From: Megalobrama amblycephala
Lineage: Eukaryota > Chordata > Actinopteri > Cypriniformes > Xenocyprididae
Direction of reading: 5' to 3'
DNA length: 64,000 bases
NCBI RefSeq assembly: GCF_018812025.1
Contig: NC_063058.1
Coordinates: forward strand, 16,764,797 to 16,828,796
Shown here: in pieces, positions 13,029 through 23,121 of the stretch
Position numbering within the stretch: the first letter of the stretch is position 1
How the letters are laid out: each line of letters starts with the position of its first letter
Translations under genes and position numbers: made by a program
Notes under the pieces: model-generated
Databases searched by the model: none
Seen by the model: the letters and a program-made list of their open reading frames with translations, nothing else
Told to the model about the DNA's origin: nothing

Positions 13029-13527
13029 TTATTCTATAGTCTTTGGTTGAGAGTGTTTGGAATGATTTTGGTATGTTTTACTGGACACGTTGTATAAACA
13101 TTGGTGCTGTTGCCACACAAATCAACAAGCTGATCCTCCATCTCTGCTGTCCAAATCATTTAAGTTTGTGCTGCGCCATAACTGCGTCTGTTATGCTTCT
13201 GTCGGCTCGCTTTCTGATTGGATATTGTTTCGTTTCACATGATAACCTCCAGAGCGTGCGCGCATTTGTCCTCGGGGTTCCCCCCACACATCAGGATTTC
13301 TGATAATAAATATTCAACATGATTCGCGATCGGGGCGCCTCCGACGTTCTTCCGAGCAGATTCAGTCACTCTTAACACATCTCACAGCACCGGAAAATCT
13401 GATAAGGTAATCTGTAGAACCAGAAAGATAATCAGGACATTACCTAGGATTGTCGGAAGGGGAGAAATCGGCTCAAAATCAGCACCAAATTATCTTGTGG
13501 TGTGTACCCAGCATAAAGCTGCTTGCT

Positions 13528-13930
13528 TTTAAAAGGTTAGTTTATTTATTACTCACCCTCATGACGTTCCACACCTGTAAGACCTTCATTAATCTTCGGA
13601 ACACAAATTAAGATATTTTTGTTGAAATCCGAGAGGTATATGACACCTCCATAGACAGCAATTTAATTATCACTGTCAAGGTCCAGAAAAGTACAAAAGA
13701 CATCGTTAAAACAGTCAATGTGACTGCAGTGGTTCAAGCTTTTTGTGCGCAAAAACAAAACAAAAATAACGATTTTATTCAACAATATCTTCTATGTCAT
13801 TCTCATACGTTGTTACATCCAGCACTTCCGGTTCTACATCAGAACGCTGACTCATTATTGGCCGGCTCCTGCGTCAGCATCACATGCATGCGTCATGCTG
13901 CTCACGTGAACAGCATCAGCCAATACTGAG
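13528..13930 (+). mobile_element. TTAA palindromic MITE, truncated copy
   Basis: It begins TTTTAAAAGGTTAGTTTATT and then matches the shared arm seen at 16924, 28429, 39523 and 49215 (ACTCACCCTCATGACGTTCC, TTCGGAACACAAATTAAGAT). The right-hand inverted arm is missing. TTAA-bordered AGGG-type ends suggest Kolobok/T2-like mobilisation. It lies beside the level-2 element, inside the level-1 element. Confidence 0.7.
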
Positions 13931-14164
13931 CCGCCATTTCTATAAAAAATATTTGCTGTTTTCTCATTTTTGTTTGATTTATTTTGTTACTGAGAGGAAA
14001 GCGCACAGCACATATTTACATATTCATCTAACCGTCGCTCTCAGTGGTGTGGGAGGCATCAGATTTTCGATAACAGTATAATGCTGCTCACGTATTTTGA
14101 ACTTTGTTTTACTCCTAAACGAAGAACAAAAAAGAACTTCGCTGTGAGTATATTGGGGCCTTAA

Positions 14165-15020
14165 AGGTTACAAGGTTACTGTCAATTAAAAAAAATAAAA
14201 CATTTTTTAATTTATTTTCATTTTGTATCATTAATTAATAAAATAAACAGTCAAGTGCCTAATTAAAATAAACATTAAATGGATAAAGATTTGTAAAAAC
14301 AAAAGAGCCAGACATGGCCACAGGAATACCATGAGATTTTGTGTCTATAGTGTTTTACATTCTCACATTTTATCTGTTTTTCTTTGAGCAGCGTGGTTTG
14401 TTGATTTATTTGCCTGCTCATAAACAGCTCTCACCTTCTGTGTACTTTCTTTAATCCACTCTCTGTCACGGTCGGGGTACGTAGATCTGCTGGGCCACTT
14501 GTGGCTGACAAACTCGACACTAGCAATTCGGTGATGCCCCAGTGCGAGGATGAGGCCTGCTAGCTTTGATCAACTCTAAAGTCGAGTGCTCTGTTCATAC
14601 ACACACAGACACGCACATGTACACACCACCCCAGCAGTGTTTGAAGACAGTACGAGAAAGAGCCTGCAGGAAAATGGCATTGCACAGCACGACAGTCTTG
14701 CTGTTGTCCAATATGCTCATAGTTTATTTCTACCGCAGCTTAAGACACCAGCGGTTGCCTGAAAGGTTCTCCTCCAGTTGCTGTTGTCATGAGCGCTCAC
14801 CCAGACATCTGGAGCCAGAGAGGAGAGATACAAAAGCATTCAGATGGTGGACAGCTTCAAGATATGACTTAGGTTATAGGTCAGTGAAGCCCTGAGATGA
14901 AATTGGCCTCAAAAGTGTAAGGTTGAAATGGACTAGGCAGTTATGGACTCATACACATGCAATGTTTTTTATGCAAACTTAAATTTTTATCAATTGTTAC
15001 AACCTAAATTTAATACTTTT
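14165..15020. other. Repeat-poor non-coding DNA
   Basis: AT-rich on the left and GC-richer at about 14460-14900. The short open frames there have no recognisable domain. Confidence 0.5.
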
Positions 15021-15235
15021 TAGGCAATAGTTCATCATTTAGTCACCCTCATGTCGTTCCAAACCGGAATGAGTTTCTTTCTTCTGTGGAACACAAAAGG
15101 AGAAGTTCTGAAGAATGTTTATGCTGCTCTCTTCACACAATGAAAGTGGATGGAGACCACAGAATAACAGATTATGAACAGAACAACTATTCAACGTCTT
15201 TCTGCAACAGAAGTAATTAGCGTTCACCTTGACCA
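15021..15235 (+). mobile_element. TTAA-type MITE fragment
   Basis: The text TAGTTCATCATTTAGTCACC, then CTCATGTCGTTCCAAACC and TTTCTTCTGTGGAACACAAA, is a variant of the TTAA palindromic MITE arm. Neither terminus is intact. Confidence 0.6.
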
Positions 15236-16919
15236 TTTCAGTCCAGCGCACTTCTTCCTGAGAACGGATCGCAACTGACTAAGATAAATAAGCTCATTGT
15301 GTGAACGGGTCTTTGGGTGGCTTACGTGCAAGGTCCAATTGCTCTGTCTAGAGGGTGTGCTGTTGTGTGTGTGTGTATGTGTTTGGGTTCAGTGAGGCAG
15401 ACAGAACTGGCCGAGCTAATGAACAGCATTGCTTTCATGGACGAGCAAAGCAGGACCAACAGGGCCCCACTGCTCAAAGCCTCCTCATTTCCCCCTCAAG
15501 TTCACTCAGCCACCAACACAACAGAACTGTCGGAATCAAACATGGCATTCGTGAGTGTGGTCCTCATATCTGGACAAAGCCCAGCAGCATCAAAAGGCCT
15601 CCAAAACAGTTCTTTGAGTGGTTTTGTATCATTGGGCTACTGTATTTGAGAGGTCTTTGATTACTCTCTCATCTGAGATCAATTCACTTTCTTTTCCTTC
15701 ATTCTATTCCCTACTTTTCCAATCATTCACCTTTTTTTTGTACCATGGCAAATCAATTATTCATTCTGAGGACGGGAGTGAAGCCAGAGTGATAAAAAGG
15801 GTGATGTATACAAATCAATAAGCAACCAAAGGTCCATTGTTTTCGATGGAGAGAAGACTGTAGAAATGCCACATCTCCAGAGTTCGACAACTGATGCTTC
15901 TCTACAGGTCCCTCAGGTTTCCGTTCCTGCCATATAAACAAAAATAACATGTTGATTCAGTCGAACAGTGTATTTTCTAAACTTCTGAAGCTCAAAAGCC
16001 AAAGTTGCATTGAAGGTTACACTATGAAGTATTGTTGAAGAAAACAACATTAACTGGTTAAACTGATAAGAGCTTTATCAAACATCTGGTTAAATAAGAA
16101 CAAAGCTGTGTGCAAGTGAATAAAATATAACGGATACCACTAAAGTCAGTGTAGAACTTGTCTCCGATTCATCCCGAAATTCTAGATTTGTGAGTTTAAA
16201 ACTAGGTGATGTTTGCAAAAAACACAAGTAGCAGCCAAAGGATGTTAAAAAGAAATCCAAGCACACTCTACTATTCCATTAAATATGAAATAAACACTGT
16301 GATAATTGGCATGCAAGAAATCTAGAAGCCCCCATCCACAGTTGTCTCTTTAGCGGAATTTCACAACACGTGGCAGCCCCAAATCTCTTCGAGAGTAGAG
16401 GATTCATCTCTCCCCTTGTCTCATTTGCAGTCTTCCAGTATGGGATGGCACTGAAATTGGAATGTTATGCATCAGCGGTCACACTCGAACTCCAACTGTT
16501 TTCTCTGCAGCGAGTGTCGAGGCCTGGGGAGCAGCAAGTAACCTGTTAAACTGAGGGTGTGACTTCACGGTCTTTGTGAAAGACCCAGGGCTGAAGAGAG
16601 GTGGGGTATAGTGCCATGCAGTTGGTTTGCACTACAAAAAGAATCGCAATGTATTTTTTATAAAGATTTGATGGTGCCTTGTTTCTGCTGACAGGCAGAA
16701 CTCTTTCAAGCATGTTAGATTGATAAGCGATAAAAGCTTCCATGTACATCCGAGAAATGAACAACAGTTTCTATTTCTCCAGCGTTGCTCTGGGTAGCCC
16801 CAGTTACGGTGAAACCTCAGACCCTCATTGGTCCAAAAAACCTGCTTGGCAAAACTATACATTGAATTTCAAATCAATATTGTGTTATTCATGTGTGAAA
16901 CTATTATTTGGTTATGTAT
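15236..16919. other. Repeat-poor non-coding DNA
   Basis: No gene or complete repeat was recognised. Overlapping open frames at 15317-15660 include a low-complexity GT stretch and look fortuitous. Confidence 0.5.
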
Positions 16920-17207
16920 TTAAAGTGTTAGTTCACCCAAAAATGAACATTCTGTCATTAATCACACACCCTCATGTTGTTCCACGCCCGCAAGACCTTC
17001 ATTCATCTTCGGAACACAAATTAAGATATTTTTCATAAAATCTGATGGCTCAATGAGGCCTGCATTGACAGCAAGTTAATTTATACTTTCAATGCCCAGT
17101 AGTTAAAACAGTTCATGTGACTACAGTGGTTCAAACTTAATGTTATGAAGCGACAAGAATACTTTTTGTGCACCAAAAAAAAAAAAAAGACTTTATTCAA
17201 CAATATC

Positions 17208-17463
17208 TAGTGATGGGCGATTTCAAAACACTGCTTCATGAAGGTTCGAAGCTTTGCGAATCTTTTGTTTCGAATCAGTGGTTCAGAGTGTGAATCAAAC
17301 TACCAAAGTCACGTGAACCATTGAAATTTCGAAACACTTATGATGTAACGAAGCCTCGTTTACTGAAATCACGTGACTTTCACACTCCGAACCTGATTCG
17401 AAACAAAAGATTCATAAAGCTTCAAAGCTTCATGAAGCAGTGTTTTGAAATTGCCCATCACTA
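17208..17463. mobile_element. Central palindrome with CTAGTGATGGGC ends
   Basis: CTAGTGATGGGCGATTTCAA at the left is mirrored by TTGAAATTGCCCATCACTAG at the right, and inner blocks such as TTCATGAAG and AAAGATTC also pair. A related central piece is present in the element at 49215-49761, so it travels with that subfamily. It may descend from a hAT-like MITE captured in the middle of the TTAA element. Confidence 0.7.
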
Positions 17464-17735
17464 GATATTGTTGAATAAAGTCATTATTTTGGGGGGTTTT
17501 TTTGGCGCACAAAAAGTATTCTCGTCGCTTCATAACATTAAGGTTGAACCACTGTAGTCACATGAACTGTTTTAAATATGTCTTTAGTAGCTTTCTGAAC
17601 ATTGAAAGTGTTAATTATCTTGCTGGTAATGCAGGCGTTACTGAGCCATCGGATTTTATGAAAAATATCTTAATTCGTGTTCCGAAGATGAACGAAGGTC
17701 TTACGGTTGTGGGACGACATGAGGGTGTCTGATTA

Positions 17736-18000
17736 GTGAAGTTCCTAAACGTAATTTAGGGAGGAGCGAGCCCATCTAATCTTCCAGTCAACAGCCAGAG
17801 TATATAAGCAGCTGCTTACCTCTCTTCAGTCTCAGCTGTTCCAGCATCCCTCCACCTCCCCAAACTCCACCTTCATCTCAGGTACCTTGCCCTATGTAAT
17901 CATATCCTATATTTATTCACTGGGGGGGCCCCTCCTCAGTGGACAGCAAGCCAAATTAGCTAACCTAATACCCTAAAGATTATATGGGCAAACGAACTCG
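17736..18000. mobile_element. Unclassified 265-bp insertion with TATA-like motif
   Basis: It interrupts the right arm of the TTAA palindrome. The arm text GAGGGTGTCTGATTA stops at 17735 and resumes as TTAAATGACAGAATTTTCAT at 18001. TTA is present on both sides, so a 3-bp duplication is likely. Inside lie TATATAAGCAGCTG (about 17802), a pyrimidine-rich stretch and a CAGGTACC motif. Inverted ends are weak. It may be a Harbinger-type MITE or a solo LTR. Confidence 0.55.
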
Positions 18001-18040
18001 TTAAATGACAGAATTTTCATTTTTGGGTGAACTAACCCTT

Positions 18041-18330
18041 CGTTCAAAACCTGCAAGACATGTTCTTCGTCAGAACACAAATGAAGATCTTTTTGATGAA
18101 ATCTGAGAGCTTTTTTTTCCCTCCATAGACAGCTATGAGACCACTTTAACGCTTCAAAATGTTCATAAAGAGATTGTCAAACTTACTGTAAAATTCGTAA
18201 AATTGTAATATTTACTGTTATTAAGTAAATACATGTAGTAATGTGTAACTAATGACGCATGTGCAGGAGCTCAAATGTTGGGAATTTGTGAAAAGTCAAT
18301 CTTCCGGATTGAGATCGAACATAAAGGTAT
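18041..18330 (+). mobile_element. TTAA-type MITE, partial copy abutting the palindrome
   Basis: Directly after the palindrome, AACCTGCAAGACATGTTCTT and GAACACAAATGAAGATCTTT repeat the family arm in forward orientation. Later text (ATGACGCATGTGCAGGAGCT) resembles the centre of the copy at 28429-29222. The leading terminus is missing. Confidence 0.6.
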
Positions 18331-18443
18331 ATATTTATATATATATAGGTTGCGCCATCCAGGATAAGCACAAGTACCACTTTGATGAATAATACAATAC
18401 GTATGTTTTGGCCTAAAAACACGTGACATCGCTTAGAGCACCT
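18331..18443 (-). mobile_element. TTAA element end fragment
   Basis: The right side ends CGCTTAGAGCACCT immediately before TTAA (18444-18447), resembling the AGGTGC ends of the element family at 30042. No left end is visible. Confidence 0.4.
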
Positions 18444-18447
18444 TTAA

Positions 18448-20628
18448 GTGAAAAGCATCACATTTTGATGATAGCTATGAAATTAGCTTTAGCAAGACAA
18501 AACAGTCCGTCATTTAATTCCAAAATGTTTTAAAAAATGAACATATTTCAGACTTTTTATTAAAACTAACAGACTTAAGAACATCAAATTTTGCAAAAAT
18601 ATAAAAATAGGCTATTATTCATATACATTTAAGAAACATAAAATTCTAGCAGTGAAATTAAGCTTAGCTAGACAAAGCAGTCTGCCTTTTTTCATTCCAA
18701 AAATGTTTAAAATGTAATTTCCACCACATGATATTAACAAACACATATAATTTGATATGTGATAGAAATGAGACTGGTGAAAATGTCATGGCATGGGAGA
18801 AAAAGCCAATTTTTCTGTAAAGTATGTGTTCACCGCTGAACATGATTAGTAGACAAATCCATTAAACTAGTAAGTGTGAGAAAAGTGTTTTAAGAGACTT
18901 TATTTTAAAGTCCACAGGGCCAAAAGTAGCCATAGTTGAAGAAAGAGAGCGGTCTACCATCTTGCCATTGATGGCGTTGCAGATTAGCTGTGGCCTGGTT
19001 GACCTGGGCGCGAGAAGAGGGCCAGACAGCTGTGATTGCAGTAGAGATTTCACACAGTGTAATTACCGCACTGACACCAAGGACTCAGAGGTAGAGAGAG
19101 AAAAAGTGTGTGTGTGTGTGTGTGTGTGTATAAGCGACTGTAGAAAGTGTGTAGCGGTGGCGGAGGGGGGAGGAAGCAAAGAGAAGGAGAAAAAAGGGGG
19201 CTCTACAGGTTATTAGCACTAAACACTGGGAAATGAAACAGCAAAGTCAATGCGTAATTTGAAGGCCCATCAAGCCTCATCAGGAACAGCAGGGAGGAGA
19301 GTGTCTGACTTCATCAGCTCGCTCTCCTGACTTGTGTGGAAAATTACAGTAATTAAAAAGGCAGCTAAGTACTCCGCTGAGCGCAAGGGGATCCTTTCTT
19401 CCCCCCCACCTCCCGTCACCTTCAGCGTGGCCGGCTGCTTTTTGCATGACCTCTCCGTTCCCCCCGGCCCTTGCTGCCGGGCTTTGTGTGGAGCCGGAGG
19501 GATGGTAATTACCGCCTCACTGGCTGATGTCGTATTGATCAGCCGAGAAAGGTGCCGCAGCAAAATGAGAGTCACAACACAGTGGACTCGGGCCAATCGA
19601 AAGGTAATTCCAGCCCGCGCGATGATTCGGCCCTTCTCCCCTCACTCCGCCGCTGCCTCGTTCTCCGCTACCCTTTCATTAAGAGACAGCTGTGATATTG
19701 CCGAATCGATACCCAACGCTGCATTGATTGCACTGTCAGCGAGGCTTTCTGCACAAGGCTCAATCAGTGAACTCTGACATGCGCCCTCTGATCCTAATAC
19801 TCTCTTCACTGTATTGGCACCGCCATTCAGAAACTAATGGAAGGAGAGCGACCGTACTTGCCTACTTGGTTTACAATGACACTCTGGCATCTTTAGCGCT
19901 CTGTCAATACTCCACTTATTTGCCAAATTCTAGAGGTTACGTCTTTAAGATGGAGTATTATGGGTTATGATATCACTGTTGAGAGCTGCCAAAATGAAGT
20001 AGCCATATTTAGTAAATAAATAAAAGAGCTAAACGGCGAAAGGGAGGCAAACAGATTGATTTCAAGAGAAAGCCAGGCAATAGGGTTAGGCTCGGAAGAA
20101 AAACGAAGCGCTAGACAGGTGATGATAAAGACAAGAAGTCTAACAACCTCTGTCAAAACATTACAGAGGGCTGCATTAGCTAATGGGAATCTTAATTATG
20201 CTGTTAAGCAAAGCAGTGTACTCTCTGCCAAGACAGCAATTAGGATCACTCTGTCATAGACTTTCGATCACCTGCCCGTAACTTCTACAATGCTAAGGTA
20301 CGTTTCAGACGACTCTTCCAAATCTGTTGACAGTGGAACTAAACCCAACCTCTTCAACTGAAAAAAAAAAAAGAAAGTTTTATGTGAAAATAAATGGTTG
20401 TCAATGAAGTTTTCAAATGTCACATTGATGATGAGTTTTCTCCTACAAGGTGGTAATTCATTTGTTTTTTATTTTTACAATAAGAGTTCATGCTTTCAAC
20501 TAGGCATGGGGGAAGTTTACTAAGAATGAATTGTGCCTGCTGTCTGCCCTGTTTTGTGCCTGATTCACTAAAGGAATTATAGAAATGCATGCTCACACAA
20601 TTTGCTCAAACTTCTGATTTTGCCTTCA
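18448..20628. other. Repeat-poor block, candidate regulatory DNA
   Basis: Apart from a GT run, no repeat is recognised over about 2.2 kb. Within it, 18960-19100, 19310-19790 and 20000-20270 are GC-balanced and carry motifs such as GGTAATTACCG, CAGCTGTGAT (twice) and TTAATTATGC. An open frame of 147 codons at 19334-19777 has no domain and is low-complexity in part; I do not call it a gene. Conservation cannot be judged from one sequence. Confidence 0.4.
19106..19129. repeat. (GT)n microsatellite
   Basis: Perfect GT run of 24 bp. Confidence 0.95.
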
Positions 20629-20632
20629 TTAA

Positions 20633-21130
20633 AGCATTAGTTCACTTTAAAATGAAAATTACCCAAGCTTTTCTCATCCTAGGTGTATATGACTTTCTTC
20701 TTTTTGATGAACACAATCGGAGTTATATTAATAAATATCCTGATGCATCCGAGCTTTATAATAGCAGTGAACGGGACCAACGAGTATGAAGGTGAGGAAA
20801 GTGCCTCCATCCATCATAAACGTACTCCACACGGCTCCGGGGGGTTAATAAAGGCCTTTTGAAGCAAAGTGTGCATTTATGTAAGAAAAATATACATATT
20901 TAACCAGTTATGAAGTAAAAAATCTAGCTTCCGCCAGACCGTATTCAACCTATGAAAAAATGCGATGTCAGTTACGCTTTTTTGTAGCGTAAGCATTTTG
21001 AACTGCGAGAGGCTGTTACTTCGTAAGTTGAATACGGAAGGCGGTCTGGTGGAAGTTAGATATTTTACCTAGCATGGCTTGAGGGTGAGTAAAGCTTGAG
21101 GTAATTTTTATTTTAAAGTTAACTAATCCT
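20633..21130. mobile_element. TTAA palindromic MITE, second family
   Basis: TTAA flanks both sides (20629-20632 and 21131-21134). The ends AGCATTAGTTCACTTTAAAA and, as reverse complement, AGGATTAGTTAACTTTAAAA pair. Inner blocks also fold back: CTTCCGCCAGACCGTATTCA near 20928 against the inverse near 21023-21055. Non-coding; consistent with a Kolobok/T2-like or other TTAA-specific mobiliser. Confidence 0.85.
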
Positions 21131-21161
21131 TTAATATTGGAGATAAATAGCAGAGATTTTC

Positions 21162-21728
21162 TAGCCTGGGTGCCAGCCCGAACCCCGGCCACAACATTTT
21201 TTGGACGGGAAGTTCGGTCTGGACTCGATCCATTGTGGAGTAATTATGCTCAGCTCCCAGAAGGCCGAGCCAATCAAATTGCCAGGGCGGGCTTTAATCG
21301 ATGATGGACAGGCTATCTGCGGTTACGTAACCACCCACGTCATCAAAGAACGCTTGGGTTGAATTGGTTTTCACCAACGATGACTGCAGCTGGAGAAGTA
21401 AGATGTTTAGATTCCGCTATCACGTCTGTAATAAAAGAAATCGACAGCGCATTAATTTTAAAAGACGAACAAAGAACCGCAATCAAGGCATTTGTCGATG
21501 GGAAAGATGTGTTTGCCGTCCTTCCAACGGGATTCGGCAAAAGTTTAAGTACAAGTTCAACATACGTCACTTACTGCGTTGCTCTGATTGGTTGTAGGTC
21601 TATCCAATTGAGTGCAGAGTTTTTTGTTTTTTACTGGTTCGGTTAAGACACGCCCCATAATTCAAGTACAATGGAGCAGTATCAGACTCACATTCTGCCT
21701 AGAATATGAGTATGACGAAGTCAGGCTA
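21162..21728 (+). mobile_element. TIR element with 9-bp TSD carrying helicase remnant
   Basis: TAGCCTG at the left is mirrored by CAGGCTA at the right, with GAGATTTTC exactly duplicated at 21153-21161 and 21729-21737. The 567-bp body contains a helicase fragment (21380-21547). A 9-bp TSD excludes TTAA, TWA and TA classes and is longer than the usual hAT 8 bp. Mutator-like or Academ-like enzymes are candidates; Academ-group transposons are reported to encode superfamily II helicases. The assignment is inference; the TSD is directly visible. Confidence 0.8.
21380..21547 (+). pseudogene. RecQ-like SF2 helicase N-terminal fragment
   Basis: From ATG at 21380 the frame encodes about 56 residues. 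They include LKDEQRTAIKAF, matching the RecQ motif 0 region with its glutamine, then GKDVFAVLPTGFGKSL, which contains the Walker A / motif I (GFGKS) that binds ATP. Motifs Ia to VI are absent: after GKSL the frame runs into unrelated residues and stops at 21646. It cannot be an active helicase. It lies wholly inside the transposon, so it is more likely a remnant of the element's autonomous parent than a host helicase exon. Confidence 0.75.
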
Positions 21729-21737
21729 GAGATTTTC

Positions 21738-22941
21738 ATGAATGTAGTGAGTCTGATTTACATAAAGCAAGGTACTGAAATACATAATGTAAAAAGTGAC
21801 AACTATTTAGTGAATCCGCCCCCATGGTGTTTACAAAAGTCTAAACTAAAATTTAAAGGGGGGAAATAGGTTACAATGAGCCACTTATAATGCAAAAGAA
21901 TGAGTCCTATCTGTAAAAGTATAGATGTAAACAATATGTGTGTTAACATGGTTTACGTGAAAAAAAAAATCTTTTCTCCACTGCCATGACTAAAAATTAT
22001 GAGAAATATATTATATATATATATATTGTGGTTACTATGCCATAAATGCTGTTAATTGAGCTTAACTTGCATTAAACTTAGAATATCTCTTTAACACTTA
22101 ATCTTTATAGAAGAAATTAAGGTTGCATATAGATGAAGTAACATACAACCATTGCAATTCGACTCAAGCTTAAACTACCCAGTACTATAATTAATGGCGA
22201 CTGGCTGTAATTGAGGCCAGCCATGAGAGATGTTTATGTCAAGTTTAACAAAGCAGTCATCATCTAGAAGGACCATTCCACTCTTGCACTTTCCGACGCT
22301 TCCATTTTCCCTCTCAATTTGGCAAAATTTAGAGGCTAACAATTCCTCCATTTTCTCAGACTGAGCTAAGGGCTCTTAATCACCTACTTCAACTTAACAC
22401 TTAAAGCGGGGTAAGGAGAAGTGCACAAGGAACACAGGTCAACGTGGAGAAGAGGGTGAATGACAGCTTGGACTTCTTTATGAAAGGCAGGGCCCTCTGA
22501 AATAGCTGCTCAGGTGCAGGGTTTGACAAAGAGAAGAGAATGGGAAGATAGGCCTATACAAGAGTCTGGTGAACCTTTCCAGAGAAGACAAACTGTTGTC
22601 TTTAGAATTATTGTGTTGGAGAAACTTAACGTAATGACAGCAGTTGGAGAATTTGTGCAGAGGTCACACCATTTTTAAATTGGGGGATATGATCCCTTTT
22701 TAGCATCATTGGGTCATTATCCGAGCTAACAATTGAAACTCCCAAATAATGGAGCGATATTGTGCTGGTGCAGTCAAAAACAGACAGGCTCATACAATGA
22801 AATTGAAAGGGATGAAAGGAAAATCTCTGTTTCTTGTCATTTGAATAGTGAGGAAATTAGAAAGGAGCAGCTATACATGAAGTGCAGGCTTATTGAAAAC
22901 ATTTACAATAGTACTGTTAAGCCATATTTAGGACTTGTACC
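21738..22941. other. Repeat-poor non-coding DNA
   Basis: A short (AT)n run lies at about 22010-22026. The remainder shows no gene or complete repeat. Confidence 0.5.
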
Positions 22942-23121
22942 CCTGGTTTCACAGACAAGGCTTAAACTAGACTAAAATGTATGTTTGAGCTGTTAAAATA
23001 TGTCAGTGCTATTGTTTTATCTCAAGATGCACAACATTAATGTTTTTTTCAAGTGTACGTTTATAAAAGTTACTTAAATATCCTAATTGAACTAAGGCCT
23101 AATCCTGTCTGTGAAACCAGG
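22942..23121. mobile_element. Small MITE with CCTGGTTTCACAGACA ends
   Basis: CCTGGTTTCACAGACAAGGC at the left is mirrored by CCTGTCTGTGAAACCAGG at the right. It spans about 180 bp and is non-coding. TSD not evident. Confidence 0.8.

Larger units (their letters stand above)
11284..13044. mobile_element. Repeat family M copy 1 (nest level 3, split)
   Basis: One end carries AGTCCCTTTAAGAC and the other ends CTATAGTCTTTGG. The outer parts 11284-11752 and 13029-13044 match, in reverse, a short copy at 43127-43266; shared text includes CGCAATATGGCGGAATA. Comparison with that copy shows that 11756-13028 is an interruption. Mobiliser unknown; boundaries are approximate. Confidence 0.55.
11051..13513. 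mobile_element. Harbinger-like element (nest level 2)
   Basis: Ends TGCTGGGTACACACTAAAAG and, as reverse complement, TGCTGGGTACACACCACAAG form inverted repeats. A TAA lies on each side (11048-11050 and 13514-13516). Own sequence is about 11051-11283 and 13045-13513; the middle is occupied by further elements. No transposase frame was found. Confidence 0.8.
10686..14161. mobile_element. Outer Harbinger-like element (nest level 1)
   Basis: The left end AGGCCCGATATACTTC pairs with the reverse complement of the right end AGGCCCCAATATACTC. TAA flanks both sides (10683-10685 and 14162-14164), matching the TWA target duplication typical of PIF/Harbinger transposases. The element's own sequence survives as about 10686-11047 and 13931-14161. 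The rest is later insertions: a second TAA element and a partial TTAA element. No transposase frame, so non-autonomous or gutted. Confidence 0.75.
16924..18040. mobile_element. Giant palindromic TTAA element
   Basis: Two long arms in opposite orientation face each other. The left arm starts AGTGTTAGTTCACCCAAAAA after TTAA (16920-16923); the right arm ends TTTTTGGGTGAACTAACCCT. The arms share, inverted, GAACACAAATTAAGATATTT-like text and AACAATATCTAGTGATGGGC. The centre is a second palindrome (17208-17463), and the right arm is interrupted by a 265-bp insertion (17736-18000). Non-coding; Kolobok/T2-like by its TTAA flank. Confidence 0.8.

Noticed and set aside
17736..18000. Host gene promoter at the TATATAAG motif
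   Set aside because: The motif lies within an insertion inside a transposon arm and no coding exon follows; a transposon-borne promoter is more likely.
19334..19777. 147-codon open frame on the + strand
   Set aside because: Proline and serine/alanine-rich low-complexity parts, no domain, and an overlapping open frame on the other strand; composition explains it.
21359..21646. Full 95-codon frame as a helicase gene
   Set aside because: It opens at TTG, only about 56 residues from ATG 21380 resemble a helicase, and the rest is unrelated transposon sequence.
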